Source: Holtermannia corniformis (taxonomy: Eukaryota; Basidiomycota; Tremellomycetes; Holtermanniales). From it: a DNA stretch of 64,000 nt. The DNA is taken from assembly GCA_001599935.1 (NCBI GenBank), contig BCIJ01000006.1, positions 343,373 through 407,372 on the forward strand. The letters are read 5' to 3'. This document shows, piece by piece, positions 9,929-21,087 of the stretch. The translations under genes were made by a program, and so were the position numbers. The stretch's first letter is position 1. Every line of letters starts with the position of its first letter. The notes beneath the pieces are model-generated. The model had not been told where the DNA came from. It made no database searches and worked only from the letters and a program-made list of their open reading frames with translations.

Positions 9929-12689
9929 ATGGAGGTCGATGGCGAGGCGGCTGATGAGCCGCTTGTGCCGGGGCCGAGGCCGATCATCAAGCTGAGCGAC
10001 GATGTCGTGAACCAGATTGCCGCGGCAGAGGTCAGTGCGCCGATTCCGCTCCGAGTGAGCTTCACTGTACTGACTCTGATGACAGATTATACACAGACCT
10101 AGTAACGCCATCAAGGAGCTGATAGAGAATTCGCTTGATGCGGGCAGCACGAGCATCAGAGTCACGCTGAAGGACGGCGGTCTCAAACTGCTGCAGATAC
10201 AGGACAACGGCTCGGGCATCAACGTACGCAAGATTAGTGGGTGCTCAGGTACTTATGCTTCTCACCAGCGCGTCGACCTACCACTTCTGTGCACCCGATT
10301 CGCAACCTCCAAGCTGCGCGAGTTTTCAGACCTACAGTCGCTCCAGACCTATGGCTTCCGCGGCGAAGCTCTCGCAAGTATCAGCTATGTCAGTCATATG
10401 TCTGTGACGACCAAGGTCCGCGGCGAGGACTGCGGGTGGAAGTAAGTCTGGGAGCTGCACGGAGTTTTGGCTGATCACGGCACAGAGCACACTACGCTGA
10501 AGGAGTACTGGCACCGCCCAAACCTGGTGCTGATGTCGAGCCCAAACCGAGTGCATCGACTGAAGGCACGCTCATTGTCGTGAGTCTACCCTTGCAAGGT
10601 CGAGATCGCTCAGGTGATCTGATCTCATCACAGGCTGAAGACCTATTCTTCAATATGCCCTTGCGCAAACGCGCCTTCAAGTCGCCTTCAGAAGAATACA
10701 CTCGCGCCCTCGACGTCCTTACCCGCTACGCGGTGCATAACCCACACGTCGCGTGGGTCTGCAAAAAAGTCGGCACCAACCAGCCAGACCTCTCGACACC
10801 GATCAAATCAGACACGAAAACCAACATCTCACTCCTGTACGGCGCATCGCTCGCAAAGGAGCTACTCGAAGTACCTGTGACGCGATTCGAAGAGCTGGGG
10901 TGTAGTGTGCGGGGCTGGGTCTCGAACGCAAACTGGAACACCAAGCGTGGCGGGTTTCTGCTATTCATCAACCGTATGTCTTTACAGAAGGGCCGAGGAA
11001 GACACTGACCCATGGGAGACCGTCTCGTCGAATCGACAAAGATCAAGCGTGCAGTTGATCATCTTTACGGGCTTTACCTGCCCAAGGGCACCTTTCCGTT
11101 CGTCTACCTCAGGTACGTCGACGCCGTGAACCCCAACCTCCGCTCACCATCGCCAAAGCCTCGAGATCGATCCAGAACGTGTTGACGTCAATGTACACCC
11201 TACCAAGTCAGAGGTGTGTGCCGGCTCGCCGCCAAATGCCATAGAAGTGACTTCAGCAGGTGCACTTCCTGAACGAGGACGAAATCATCGAGTCTCTGGT
11301 CGGCGCTGTACAGACAACTTTGGCGGGCGCAAATACCTCGCGCTCTTTCACAGTCCAGGTACGACCGTTTTGGGTCGCAATCGGGATTCATACTGACTTT
11401 GAGCAGACGTTACTGCCGGGTGCCAAGGATCCGATGCCTGCCGTTGCCGTCGAAGCTTCGTCTTCGCAACGCCGTACGTCCCAAGGATCAAATCAACAAC
11501 GTTACTCACGCCCTCTGCAGCTCCATCATCCAAACCTGCACCAAACTACAAGATCCGCATGGACCCACAGAACCGCACGCTCGACTCCATGTTCCCCGTC
11601 ATGAACCCATCGCAAGTTGATGACAGCGACGTCCGGCCAAACAAGCGCCGTGCAACCGACGACGTTGTCGATCTCACGCGCGACACGGATGTGCAGAACG
11701 CATCGTCGAAAGCGTCTGCCGAAATTGCGGAGAGCATCTGCGATTTCACCAGTGTCAGGGAGTTGCGGCTGGCGGCGACCAAGGGTGGTTCTTCAGGTAT
11801 GTTCGACTACTCGCAGGTCAACTGCGACCGGCTGATACTGCTAAGAGGTCGGCGAGATATTGCTAAATCACTCCTTTGTCGGAATCATCGACCAGTACCT
11901 ATGTCAGTCGTTGGTCCAGCATCGGACGGCACTGTTCATGGTCGATCATGGCGTCCTTGCGTGAGCTCTGCAAACATCTGCACCGATACGCCATTGACAA
12001 AGTGATAGCGAAGAGCACTTTTACCAGCTGGGCTTGCGTCAGTTTGGGGCCTACAACCGCCTCAAGCTTGATCCACCCCCACCACTGAATGACCTTCTCA
12101 AGCTCGCGATCGAGTACGAGCCAGACATTACAAAGCACAGCCTGGATCCTGGTAAAGTACTGAAGGTGACAAGCGGCCGAGTATACAATCAAGGCAGACC
12201 CTGACGTCCATTGCAGAAGATGACGCGTACCCTCATGGACAACCGTGAGATGCTCGACGAGTACTTCTCGCTGCTCATCTCTGAGAGCGGCAAGGTCGAG
12301 AGCCTGCCACTGCTGCTGAAAGGCTACACGCCCAACCTTGACCGATTGCCTCACTTCCTGCTCTGTCTCGGCGCTAGGGTATGTCTTTTGTTCCGAAGCG
12401 CACCACGACGTGACACCGTACATAGGTCGACTGGACGAACGAACAACCCTGCTTTGAAACGTTCCTACAAGAACTCGCATACTTCTACTCACCTCGACCT
12501 CTCGACGAGATCGCTGCACCGCAAGACCGAGAATCGGAAGACGAGCGCGCACACGAACGCTGGCAGCTCGAGCACGTACTGTTTCCAAGCTTTAGAAAGC
12601 ATACTGTCTGGCCGCGACGGCTCATGGGCGCCGAAGTGAGGCAGATTGCAAATCTGCCAGATCTGTTCAAGATCTTCGAACGGTGTTGA
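9929..12689 (+). CDS. MLH1: DNA mismatch repair protein MLH1
   Basis: This is a MutL homologue and GHKL ATPase that pairs with Pms1 to direct excision after MutS recognition. Translation begins at the ATG at 9929. The N-terminal motifs follow in order across several exons: [17 protein letters not shown], the ATP-binding helix [18 protein letters not shown], the DNGSGI nucleotide-binding loop, [20 protein letters not shown] with [12 protein letters not shown], then GTLIV and [13 protein letters not shown]. The C-terminal part carries the dimerisation domain and the final residues DLFKIFERC; the terminal FERC is diagnostic of eukaryotic MLH1 and completes the Pms1 endonuclease site. About ten short introns are needed. 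The linker (about 11.4-11.8 kb) is Ser/Asp-rich as usual. It appears intact. Confidence 0.93.
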
Positions 12690-12829
12690 GATGGCGAGAT
12701 GTTATATTGGCATTAGCATTCCTTTGGGTGCGCTTGCGCGCTTGACAGTCGCAACAAATGACGCATTGCAGTACTGGGGTCAAAGGTTCAGCCGCGAAGG
12801 GATCGTCACGAAATTGGATTGGTAGACCA

Positions 12830-12836
12830 TATAGAA
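12830..12836 (+). promoter_or_regulatory. TATA-like element before small HxH gene 1
   Basis: TATAGAA starts 42 bp before the ATG at 12872. Similar elements precede two other members of the family at nearly the same spacing. Confidence 0.4.
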
Positions 12837-12871
12837 GGTCGACATCCCTCGAATTCCTCTTGAAATAAAAC

Positions 12872-13174
12872 ATGTCCCGTTGGCTCACAAAGCTCATCGA
12901 CAAAGTCACTACAGGCTCACAAGTCGTGGGCTGGGAATGGTCCGTGGACAAGTGCGACGCGTCCTCAGATCGACATGCGCATGCGCTGCTCTGGGATCGT
13001 CACAAGACCAACGAGCATTGCATGGTATCGAGGAATAGCGATGGTGCGCACAACATCCTTCGCAGGTCTTACGAGCAGTATGACTTGACACAAACACAAG
13101 ACTATGCGTGGAAGCATTATCCGTCGGCTAGCAACTTCATCCCAGTTCAAATGCGGGACTACGGCGAAAAGTGA
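12872..13174 (+). CDS. small HxH-family protein 1 (100 aa)
   Basis: I know of no named family for this protein. It is intronless, in contrast to its neighbours, and starts MSRWLTKLIDKVTTGSQVVG. It shares a core with the ORFs at 26553, 27105 and 25853: an aromatic glycine start (GWEWSV), a cysteine, six residues, HAH, A-L-L, twelve residues after the second His to another cysteine (EHC). The C-terminal part is polar with aromatic residues (YDLTQTQDYAWKHYP). No signal peptide or membrane segment is visible, so a cytosolic location is inferred. Two Cys and two or three His could bind a metal, but that is speculation. It follows MLH1 by 182 bp on the same strand. Confidence 0.6.
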   Translation: MSRWLTKLIDKVTTGSQVVGWEWSVDKCDASSDRHAHALLWDRHKTNEHCMVSRNSDGAHNILRRSYEQYDLTQTQDYAWKHYPSASNFIPVQMRDYGEK

Positions 13175-13204
13175 TAGACACAAGGAGACCAACGCACGTA
13201 GCGC

Positions 13205-13474
13205 ATGCACGCACTTTATCGCATGCCCTCAGTACCCGTTTACAAGATTGGTCACTCGACTGTACCCTTCCCACAGCGCCTAGGTTTAGTGTCAGTGTCC
13301 AATCCCGGGATGGTTACATATGCCCGAGCCGAATTGGGAGAGGTAATCTTCGTAGCCGGCTCGTATGATCGCTCGCGAAGTCTGCGAGAGCTTGCGCCCT
13401 CTGTAACAAGGTTGTTTTGCTACGTCGTTGAAATCGACATGACAGGGATTATAGCGACCGTGTTCATGGCGTAG
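13205..13474 (+). CDS. possible small hypothetical protein (89 aa)
   Basis: An open frame from an ATG encodes a balanced protein beginning MHALYRMPSVPVYKIGHSTV with alternating hydrophobic residues (LGLVSVSNPGMVTYARAELG, EVIFVAGSYDRS) and a hydrophobic C-terminus (FCYVVEIDMTGIIATVFMA). It lies inside the first island of small intronless genes but lacks their Cys/HxH core. There is no known domain. It may be a real lineage-specific gene or a chance ORF. Confidence 0.25.
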   Translation: MHALYRMPSVPVYKIGHSTVPFPQRLGLVSVSNPGMVTYARAELGEVIFVAGSYDRSRSLRELAPSVTRLFCYVVEIDMTGIIATVFMA

Positions 13475-13821
13475 ATCGACGACTGGATTCTAGCGCGAGA
13501 TAATCGATGTATGATTGAATTCCTTGCTCAGGAAAACAACCCATCCCTGCGGTCCTCGGTAGACCTGCGCCCGCAAAGGAGGTCACCCTAGGCATGCGTG
13601 GGAGACCGTCATGCATCTGGAAAGTCAACACAAAGGAGCGGAGCAGCCTGACAAGATTGCACTCAGAGCTGAGCGATTACGACAGCTTCCTTTGAGAATG
13701 GCTTCCTCACCCGATGCACCCCACCAAGTGCTTTGACGGTTCATGGACAAGGCGATTTGCAAAAGGAGGCAGCACCGATCTCCTTTCAGTCGGTCTGTCA
13801 ATCTTGACGCGTCTCACGACT
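13475..13821. other. intergenic, no gene seen
   Basis: This stretch between two small ORFs has no convincing frame on either strand and no recognisable repeat. Confidence 0.5.
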
Positions 13822-13827
13822 TATAAA
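13822..13827 (+). promoter_or_regulatory. TATA box before small gene at 13862
   Basis: TATAAA begins 40 bp before the ATG at 13862, the clearest TATA box in the island. Confidence 0.5.
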
Positions 13828-13861
13828 GACAAGCTCATCTTAATCTGATGGCAAGCCCATC

Positions 13862-14137
13862 ATGGATTTACCCACCACCCTCAAGACGTATGTGCTGAAA
13901 TGGAACGATTCGGCCCCCAGTCGCCATACCTATGTGCTTGCGGGTTCCAATAACGAGCCTAGGACGGTCGAATACATTGACGGTTCCGAAAGTGGAACAT
14001 GGGACAAGCACATGACGGCCGATGATCTCGTCATGGTATGGCACACACGCCTCCATAAAGACGCTTCGAACAGTCAACGCGATATAGGAAGCACCCGCGC
14101 ATGGCTTGCGGAATGCGAGGTGCCGCGTGGTAGCTGA
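13862..14137 (+). CDS. divergent small HxH-family-like protein 2 (91 aa)
   Basis: This intronless ORF starts MDLPTTLKTYVLKWND and continues SAPSRHTYVLAGSNNEP. The YVLKW plus RHTYVLAG part aligns loosely with the core of the 27105 ORF (YSWQATTNC, HRHAIIAG), but the cysteines are missing and HxH is reduced to a single His. Its later LVMVWHTRLHKD resembles LVMVHDSIMTKL in the 25853 ORF. I read it as a diverged family member; it could also be unrelated. It has a clear TATA box 40 bp upstream of the ATG. No signal peptide or membrane segment is seen. Confidence 0.45.
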   Translation: MDLPTTLKTYVLKWNDSAPSRHTYVLAGSNNEPRTVEYIDGSESGTWDKHMTADDLVMVWHTRLHKDASNSQRDIGSTRAWLAECEVPRGS

Positions 14138-14166
14138 TGTAGAGTGTAATGCATTCAGTGATGATC

Positions 14167-15372
14167 TCACGCTACGAGGTGGTGTTCCGGTCCCACGACC
14201 CAGTCTTCGCCCCAACCATTGCCGCCGCCTCCCATCTTAAACTTGCGCCCTGCACGATCCGCTGACCGGAAGCAGAATGCCGATCCAAGCAGGTCAATCT
14301 CGATGTGCGGTATCTGCGCTTCGATGGAAAGATCGGTATTGGGGTTGGTGTAGGCGGGAAACGAGATGACGAACAGCGAGTTGTTCTTGGGCACGACTGT
14401 ACGCTGTCAGGTGGACAGTCAAGAGCGATAGAGTGTACGCACCTTTGATCTGGTCTTTTCGCGTGACGAGCTTGAAGCACCCTGACGTCTCTTGGATGGT
14501 GATGCCACTTAGCCCGATCAAGCTTGGGTTCTTGGCCTGTTTGACTAAGCGGCGGTCAGTCGATGCCTACTTCCCCAGGTGAAGGGTACTGACCGGTAAG
14601 GATGCACCCGGTAAGGTCGGCTTTGACCAGCTTGCTCTGATAGGACTCGGCTGAGGGGAGTGATGTAGAGCCAAATGTAGCCTCGGGGCCAGGAGCCGAA
14701 TTCGGAAAGGGTGGTGTATTGAACAATGATGACAGATACGATGTATGCAGCTCATTGAGCGGCCGAAGCGAGTCGTACCTGACTCGTCTCAACACGACCT
14801 TCACTTCTTCAGTAGCGTACTTACGTCAATTTGCCCTTGCCCTTGGCATCCCATACACCCGTGTCCTTGGCTATCTGCCGACTCATCACCCCCGTCTTTT
14901 TGCGCCTCTTCTCCTCTTTGCGGGTCTCAACACGCCTGGCGTGCAGCAACCTCGGATCACCCGCATGCTTCTTGCGTCCACGGACGGAATTCTCCAGACC
15001 CCCCTCGGCCGAAAGCGGTAGCTGTGGTGGTTGCGCTGGTTCGCTGTAGGCATCGGGGAGAGTATACGAAGTGGAAGCCTGCTTCGAGCTTGAAGCAGGC
15101 AAAGGCGGCAGATGGAGTTGAGCGAGTAGAATCTGTTTGTTTGCCAGTCGGGCCGAGTATGCATGCGGCTGAATGTCTAAAAGCTCTGTAAGGCTTGGTT
15201 GTCCGTTTTCGCTGCCGGCAGGGATGAATTGCAGCGTGGGTTTCTGCCGGATATATTGATCTCTGCACGGGGGTCTTGGTCCTGGACTCACTTTGAGCAC
15301 GGATGGAAGGGTTCTGTAGGGATCAACGGGTGGTACAGCAGGTGTTCCAGACGTTGAAGGAGCGCCCGACAT
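14167..15372 (-). CDS. POP4: RNase P/MRP subunit p29 (POP4)
   Basis: POP4/Rpp29 is a core protein of RNase P and RNase MRP, acting in tRNA 5' maturation and pre-rRNA cleavage. The N-terminal exon (start 15372, MSGAPSTSGTPAVPPVDPYR) is Pro-rich, then basic (RRVETRKEEKRRKKTGV). After introns come VKADLTGCILT, NPSLIGLSGITIQETSGCFK and VVPKNNSLFVISF, matching the Sm-like barrel of the family (DLHGAxLxV, VGxxGIxxxET, IPKxxxxFxF). The last exon gives IDLLGSAFCFRSADRAGRKF, the conserved end of the barrel, followed by a Gly/Trp tail. The protein fits the usual size after splicing. It is divergent from the AspRS gene across 180 bp. Confidence 0.8.
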
Positions 15373-15552
15373 CTTGCAAAGGTCGCGATCAGGATACTCA
15401 GAGCATCGCGTTTGATTCAACTTCTCGTTTCGGATTCCCGCCGGAGCCTCGGATATCCGATCCGGACTTCGGAGATCAACGGCTGTCCGTACACAAAGTC
15501 GGTCAAGACAGCTGCGAGCAGCAATCGGATTGTAATCACATTCGCGTCGACC

Positions 15553-18140
15553 ATGGCTCTATCCCGAATAGCTTTGGTACAGCGCAGGCTGGTTAGTACT
15601 GTGGGATCTGCTAGATACGCCCGAGGATGTCCATTTCGATCACATCATGGGGTACAGCGGTACAACAGCACTCAAGCTTCGGGCGGGGACGTAGCGTCTG
15701 CGAAACCGTTGAAGAAGATGGAGCCGCGTACGGATAGGCTAGATTCACATTTTGGTCAGTGATTGAGCGAATGCGGCCCTCTCCTCTGACTGACATGTGC
15801 AGGCGTTCGCTCGTCCATCACCCATGATTGTGGACAATTGAGTGCATCGGTTGCCGGCAAGGACGTTGTACTTGGCGGTTGGATCACCTCGCAGCGGTAA
15901 GTCACTATTCTAACTTGACTATTAGACCCTTCAGCTGATGCTAGATCAGACGAGCGTCCGATACACTGTACTTTTTCACTTTGCGCGACTCACACGGCCA
16001 TGTCCAGCTGGTCGTCAAGAACGAGCAGATCGGCAAGCGGCTCATGGATCTGCCACTCGAGTCGGTTGTCCAGGCTGAAGGCCGGATACTGGAGCGCAAG
16101 CAGAAAGCCAAGGCGAAGGAAGGTGTAGCGAGCTCGGTTTGTTTGGTTCCGGTCGATCTAGCTCAAAGTCGCGCTGAGACAGACTATAGGCTGCGGACGC
16201 TGTCGAGCTTGATGTCAGCAGTGCTATCCTATTGAACGCTGCAGACACAAGTCTGCCATTCTATCCAGGCAACCCAGAATTGGCAAGTGACGTGCGCCTC
16301 GTCTCCCAAATCTGGCTGACTGCGCCGCAGGCAAACGAGGATCTCCGCGCGCAACACCGCTACTTGGACTTGCGAAGAGATGCACTGGCTAACAACCTCA
16401 AGGTTCGAAGTAAGGCTTCGCACCTGATCCGAAACTACCTGCATGATCAAGGTGCGCCCCTCTACCTCATCCACTTTGGCTAGTGTCTGATGCACACACC
16501 GATAGGCTTCACCGACGTGGAGACGCCAATCCTGCTCAACTCGTCGCCTGAAGGTGCGCGCGAGTTCCTCGTACCAACACGCACGACTTCATCTCCGACA
16601 TTCTACGCCTTGCCGCAGTCACCTCAGCAACCCAAACAGCTGCTGATCGCGTCGGGCGCCATCGACAAATACTACCAGATTGCCAAGTGCTTCCGTGACG
16701 AGGACGGCCGCAAGGACCGCCAGCCAGAGTTCACGCAGATCGACATGGAAATGGCGTTTGCGAGCGGGGCGCCTGCTGCTGTTGCGGATGATGCAATGCG
16801 CTCGACTTGGCGTATCGGCGGAGAAAAGGTGCGCAAAGTCATTGAGGGCCTCGTCAAGCTCCTGTGGAGGGAAATCAAAGGGACCGAGCTGCCGGGCTGG
16901 TTCCGCGTCATGCCGTATGATGTCGCCATGGATGTGGTGGGTAGATGAAATGACTCATATGGTCAGCTGACGAAAGCAGTATGGGTCGGACAAGCCTGAC
17001 ACACGATACGACATGTACACACTTCCAATCTCCTACTACCCCGCCCTCGCGGACGATGACCTAGACCGGCTGCTGCTGGATCAGAGTCCGGACATCGTCG
17101 AGTTCATGGTTACGCCTGCGCACCAAGCCAAACACCTGAGTCCTGGCAAGCTCCTTGCGGAGAACTACTACGTTTGTCTCTGCTTTCATACAAAGACCGA
17201 CGAGTCTAACGGATAGCTTAGGTCGAATATGTCAAGATCACCGAGGACAACGTGTTGACGTGGCCGGAAGACGCGATGTTGACACGGCCGCTCAAGTTGC
17301 GGCCAGAAGCCGGGCGGTCAGGCGGGGTACAGCCAGGCGATATCATCTGGCTCGCGCGACGGAAAAAGATTGCCGAGGTGCGCTTGAGCCCTCGTGTTGC
17401 TGCCCAAGCTGACACGTTCAGGGCGGATGGACTCAACTCGGACGTCTGCGCACGCAGATTATGGACTCGCTTACTTCGGCCGGGCACGTCACGTTGACGA
17501 CCGAGCCCCACTTCCTGTGGATCACAGAGTTCCCGCTGTTTACGCATGCGGACCCAGACAAGGAGTTCCAAGCGCATGGACGGTGGTCGAGCTCTCATCA
17601 CCCTTTCACGGCACCCATGGCGGAAGATATGGAAGCTCTGCGCGCGGGCAAGGTCGAGGGTGTGAGAGGACAGCACTATGACCTCGTGTTGAATGGGCAG
17701 GAGATTGGTGGCGGATCGGTCAGGATCCATGATGCGGCGCTGCAAGAGTATGTGATGCGCGAGGTGTTGCAGGTCAGGTGTGCTCTGGGACCAGAGGTCT
17801 GGGCTGACATGGTGATAGTTGAACGATCGGGAAGTTGGCCGCTTTTCGCATCTGCTACAAGCGCTCAAAAGTGGTGCGCCGCCACACGCCGGGATTGCGC
17901 TCGGTTCGTCTGTGTCTCGCAACGTTGCCTGTACTAACGCAACTATCAGGTTTCGACCGCCTCGTTGCGATCCTGTGCGACGTCAAGTCGATTCGAGACG
18001 TGATCGCGTTTCCCAAGACCGGGACCGGCGCCGATCCGGTCTTCAAAAGCCCATCTCCCTCCTCCCCCGACGTCCTCAGATCATACGGGCTACAGGCAAT
18101 CGCCCAGGCCGAGCCTGAAAGCAGTACGAGTACAGTGTAG
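15553..18140 (+). CDS. MSD1: mitochondrial aspartyl-tRNA synthetase
   Basis: This class II synthetase charges mitochondrial tRNA-Asp. The start at 15553 gives an Arg/Ser-rich presequence ([20 protein letters not shown]) typical of mitochondrial import. Then follow the anticodon-binding OB-fold ([23 protein letters not shown]), the motif 1 region ([20 protein letters not shown]), motif 2 ([20 protein letters not shown]), the bacterial-type insertion domain ([36 protein letters not shown]) and motif 3 ([14 protein letters not shown]). The FRDED and GGGSVRIHD motifs mark the bacterial/mitochondrial type. Several short introns interrupt it. It converges on the ankyrin gene with only 7 bp between stop codons. 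Confidence 0.92.
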
Positions 18141-18147
18141 CATCGCC

Positions 18148-19174
18148 TCATTGCATGTCATGGTCATCACCTCTGTCGTCATCCGATTCATGAGCCGGCG
18201 GGACTTCTCGCCGTCGAGTACGCCGCTCTTCAAACACGTCGCGTGCAATGTTCTGTAAGGAAGTTTGGAGAGCGGTACTGTAGGCAAAGTCACTGGCCGT
18301 GAAGCCTTCAAAGTTGCGTACGGCGAATTGACAGCCGCGGTGGAGAAGGAGGCGGACGATGGGGAGATGATTGTAGGCGGCGGCACTGTCCTGGTGAGCT
18401 CCTTTATCATTGGATGGTCACGAGGCCGTACTAGTGAAGCGCAGTGTTGCCTTGAGCGTCGACGAGGTCGACGTCGGCGCCGAGATCGCACAACAGCTGC
18501 GAGACAAAGTCATTGCTGAGCAGCGTGTGGCGTCGACAGACCTACCTGCACGAAGCCTGCATGGCCGGCCTGGGCAGCGACGTGCATTGCCGTCTTGCCT
18601 CCTGCATTGGCCCAATCGATCAAGAAAGGAACTGAGTCACAGCTCGTCAGCTGGTTGTCTATACGACAGTGCTATCGACCAACACAGCTCATAGTATAGC
18701 GTGCCCATGCGCGTCGCCAGGCTCTGCATCTGCTCCGGATCCTTGTCGACGACTGGTACCTTGTCTGACGGCACTGAAGCCAGCGTATGGAAGATGGTGT
18801 TGTTGTCGGCGTCCTATGCACCTCAGTCTCCGTACAATATTTACGGACCGGGAACGCACCCGACTCAGCTCATAGTCGTCATGGCCGCAATCGAGCAACA
18901 AGAACTCAAAGACCTCTATGCTGCCCGACAATGCGGCCCATGCGAGGCTCGTCAACCGGGACGAGTCCGTGTTGCGCAGGTCACATTTCGGTCGGAGCCT
19001 ATCCAGCAGTGCGACGTTGTTCTCTATACCCCAGATGAGTGATCCTCGCTGACTCTGAGCTCGCGACGTACCCCTGACGGCGCGAAGGATGCGCACCGAT
19101 GCAGGGCGGATGACATGCATGGACGCGAGCGAGCCCGCCGAGGTCATCCCGGACCGGGTTGAGCGTACTGCCAT
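18148..19174 (-). CDS. ankyrin-repeat protein (YGL242C/SPBP16F5.05c-like)
   Basis: Reading from the ATG at 19174 (MAVRSTRSGMTSAGSLASMH), splicing yields ASVRILRAVR followed by IENNVALLDRLRPKCDLRN and LTSLAWAALSGSIEVFEFLL, one ankyrin unit, then GKTAMHVAAQAGHAGFV and GADVDLVDAQGNTALH, two more units. The last exon, from an unlisted frame, gives NFEGFTASDFAYSTALQTSL and an Arg-rich then acidic tail ending at 18148. The N-F/E-G-F/W-T-A-x-D-x-AYS element and the short length recall the uncharacterised yeast protein YGL242C and its S. pombe relative, from memory of the family. The function is unknown; ankyrin stacks bind proteins. An alternative ATG lies two codons upstream (19180). Confidence 0.75.
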
Positions 19175-19512
19175 GTTCATCTCAGCGTCTTTACGCGCTT
19201 CTTGTCTACACATAGTCCATCCTTGTGGTTGTAGATCGCAGATGATGGCCGTACCAGGGTCTAGGGTCACCACACGTGCGTCGGCGCAGGGATCTTTGAC
19301 GAGCTCATTATTGCCGACGACGACAACGCTTTAGCAAGCGAGCAGCAAGGACATCAACTGTCTACTGTTGTGAGCGTGCACAAGGTCACACAGACACAGC
19401 CGGCCGCAGCGATCCTCAACGCAGGTCAAGGCCCGTCGTCAGCTCGCAGGCCGCGTTTGCGAAAAGGACACCGTAGCCGCCCGTCCCTCAACGGATCTGA
19501 TGGCACGTCGCA

Positions 19513-21017
19513 ATGTCGTCGTCGACAGCTGCGTCGGTGACCATGTCTGAAAAGGCAAGAGGCAAGCAGAGGCAGGCGGACGAGCGCGTGCATGATCCCG
19601 GAGACGGTGATGACATGGAGGAAGACGAGGTTGAGGATGATGGCCGGCCAGTGCTGCCGTGGGCCTTTAGTGATTGCGATGTGGATACGCTTGTGATTCT
19701 CATCGGTATGTGTTGGTGATCGGCTCGGTCATTGTGCGCAGCTGAAGCCCTTCTTAGCGCACATGCTCAACCGATTGATCGAGCACAACGATCAGGTCCC
19801 AGTGACGGCCACGTCGCTCACCCGGTTTCACTCGCGAGCACCACCACAGATAACAGTGATAGACTATCTCCGTCGCGTTGTCAAATACACTCATCTGGAG
19901 GTCAGCTCGGCCATAGCTCGCTTCAGCCATCTTGCTGACAATGTGAAGAAAATCCCACTCCTCTCCCTGCTGGCGTACATCGATCTCACCTGCCGCAACC
20001 TGCCCGACTTCACCCTATCATCCCTGACTGTCCATCGTTTCCTCATTGCTGGCGTGTGTGCCGGCTCAAAGGCGCAGTGCGACGTCTTTTGCACCAACGC
20101 CTACTATGCCAAAGTCGGCGGCATCAGGACGACCGAGCTCAACGGGCTCGAGCGCGAGTTCCTCCGTGTAACCGAATGGGGCCTTTGTGTAGGTCGTTCA
20201 AATGTCTGGATGTAGCTGACCAGCGCAGTGCCACGCCGACATGCTGCAGAACTACTACACCTACCTAATACCCGCGCACGGCGGCTACCGACAAGCTGCA
20301 GCTCCAGCCGTCAATCCCTTCCAAGCATTCAACCCACCCAGCACTGAGCCTGTCCCCGGTTCCTCCACCCCGTCCGTCGCATCACGCACTCGCTCTCTAT
20401 CCGACGCATCATCTGTGCGCAGGCGGCCATCTACAGGCACGAGCCGAGCGCGCTCCAGCAGTCCTGCGTCAGGGTCGAGCGGCGCGCTCAATGCAAGTTC
20501 TGGCTCTGTCGGCGCAATCTCACCAAACATTCTCATGAACGGCGCTGCCAACGTCAACGGCTCACCCTCACTCGATTCGACAGAGACGCAACCCGTCATG
20601 GTCCCGGCACCGAATCCACGAGGACGGTCACGGCGAAAGACGGCGACCGAAGATTCAGAAATGGCATCGACGTCGCCGCCGGTGGGCGTTCGTTCCAGAC
20701 CGACTTCGATCCGATCTCGAGCGTCGGTCGCCTCGGCTACGTTCTCAGTCTCACCGTCAAACCCGATCGTGGCGAGCCCAAGACTATCAACGGGGCATGC
20801 GGTCAGAACAGCGTCCGCCTCGAGCAGCCTCAGCAGTGGGGGTCACCAACGGCTTCAATCACTCGGCGGGATGCTAAAAAAGCCAGTCGAGCCACCGGCA
20901 CCGGATACTCTGCCGTTTCCGCAGCCTGTCACGCCAAGAGTGCGCACACGAACAGAGCGCAGCGTCGATAGCTTGAACGCGGCGGTGGAAGAGGAACGGC
21001 GGAAACGAGTGTCATAG
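19513..21017 (+). CDS. PHO80/PCL-type cyclin
   Basis: This is a cyclin of the Pho80 subfamily that partners Pho85-type CDKs in phosphate and nutrient signalling. The start at 19513 leads through an acidic N-terminus to the cyclin fold in one main exon: MLNRLIEHNDQVPVTATSLT, FHSRAPPQITVIDYLRRVVK, LEVSSAIARFSHLADN, LTVHRFLIAGVCAGSKAQCD, FCTNAYYAKVGGIRTTELNG and LEREFLRVTEWGLC. The order FHS...P.ISI.DYL.RI...VHR.LI.....AK...D...N..YAKVGG....ELN.LE is the Pcl6/Pcl7/Pho80 signature. The C-terminal exon is long, Ser/Pro/Ala-rich and probably disordered. It diverges from the ankyrin gene over about 340 bp. Confidence 0.88.
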
Positions 21018-21087
21018 TGTATACTACAATGCAACCAAATCCATGCATGATGCCAATCTACCATATGTACATGGCGTTCCGTCGGCG

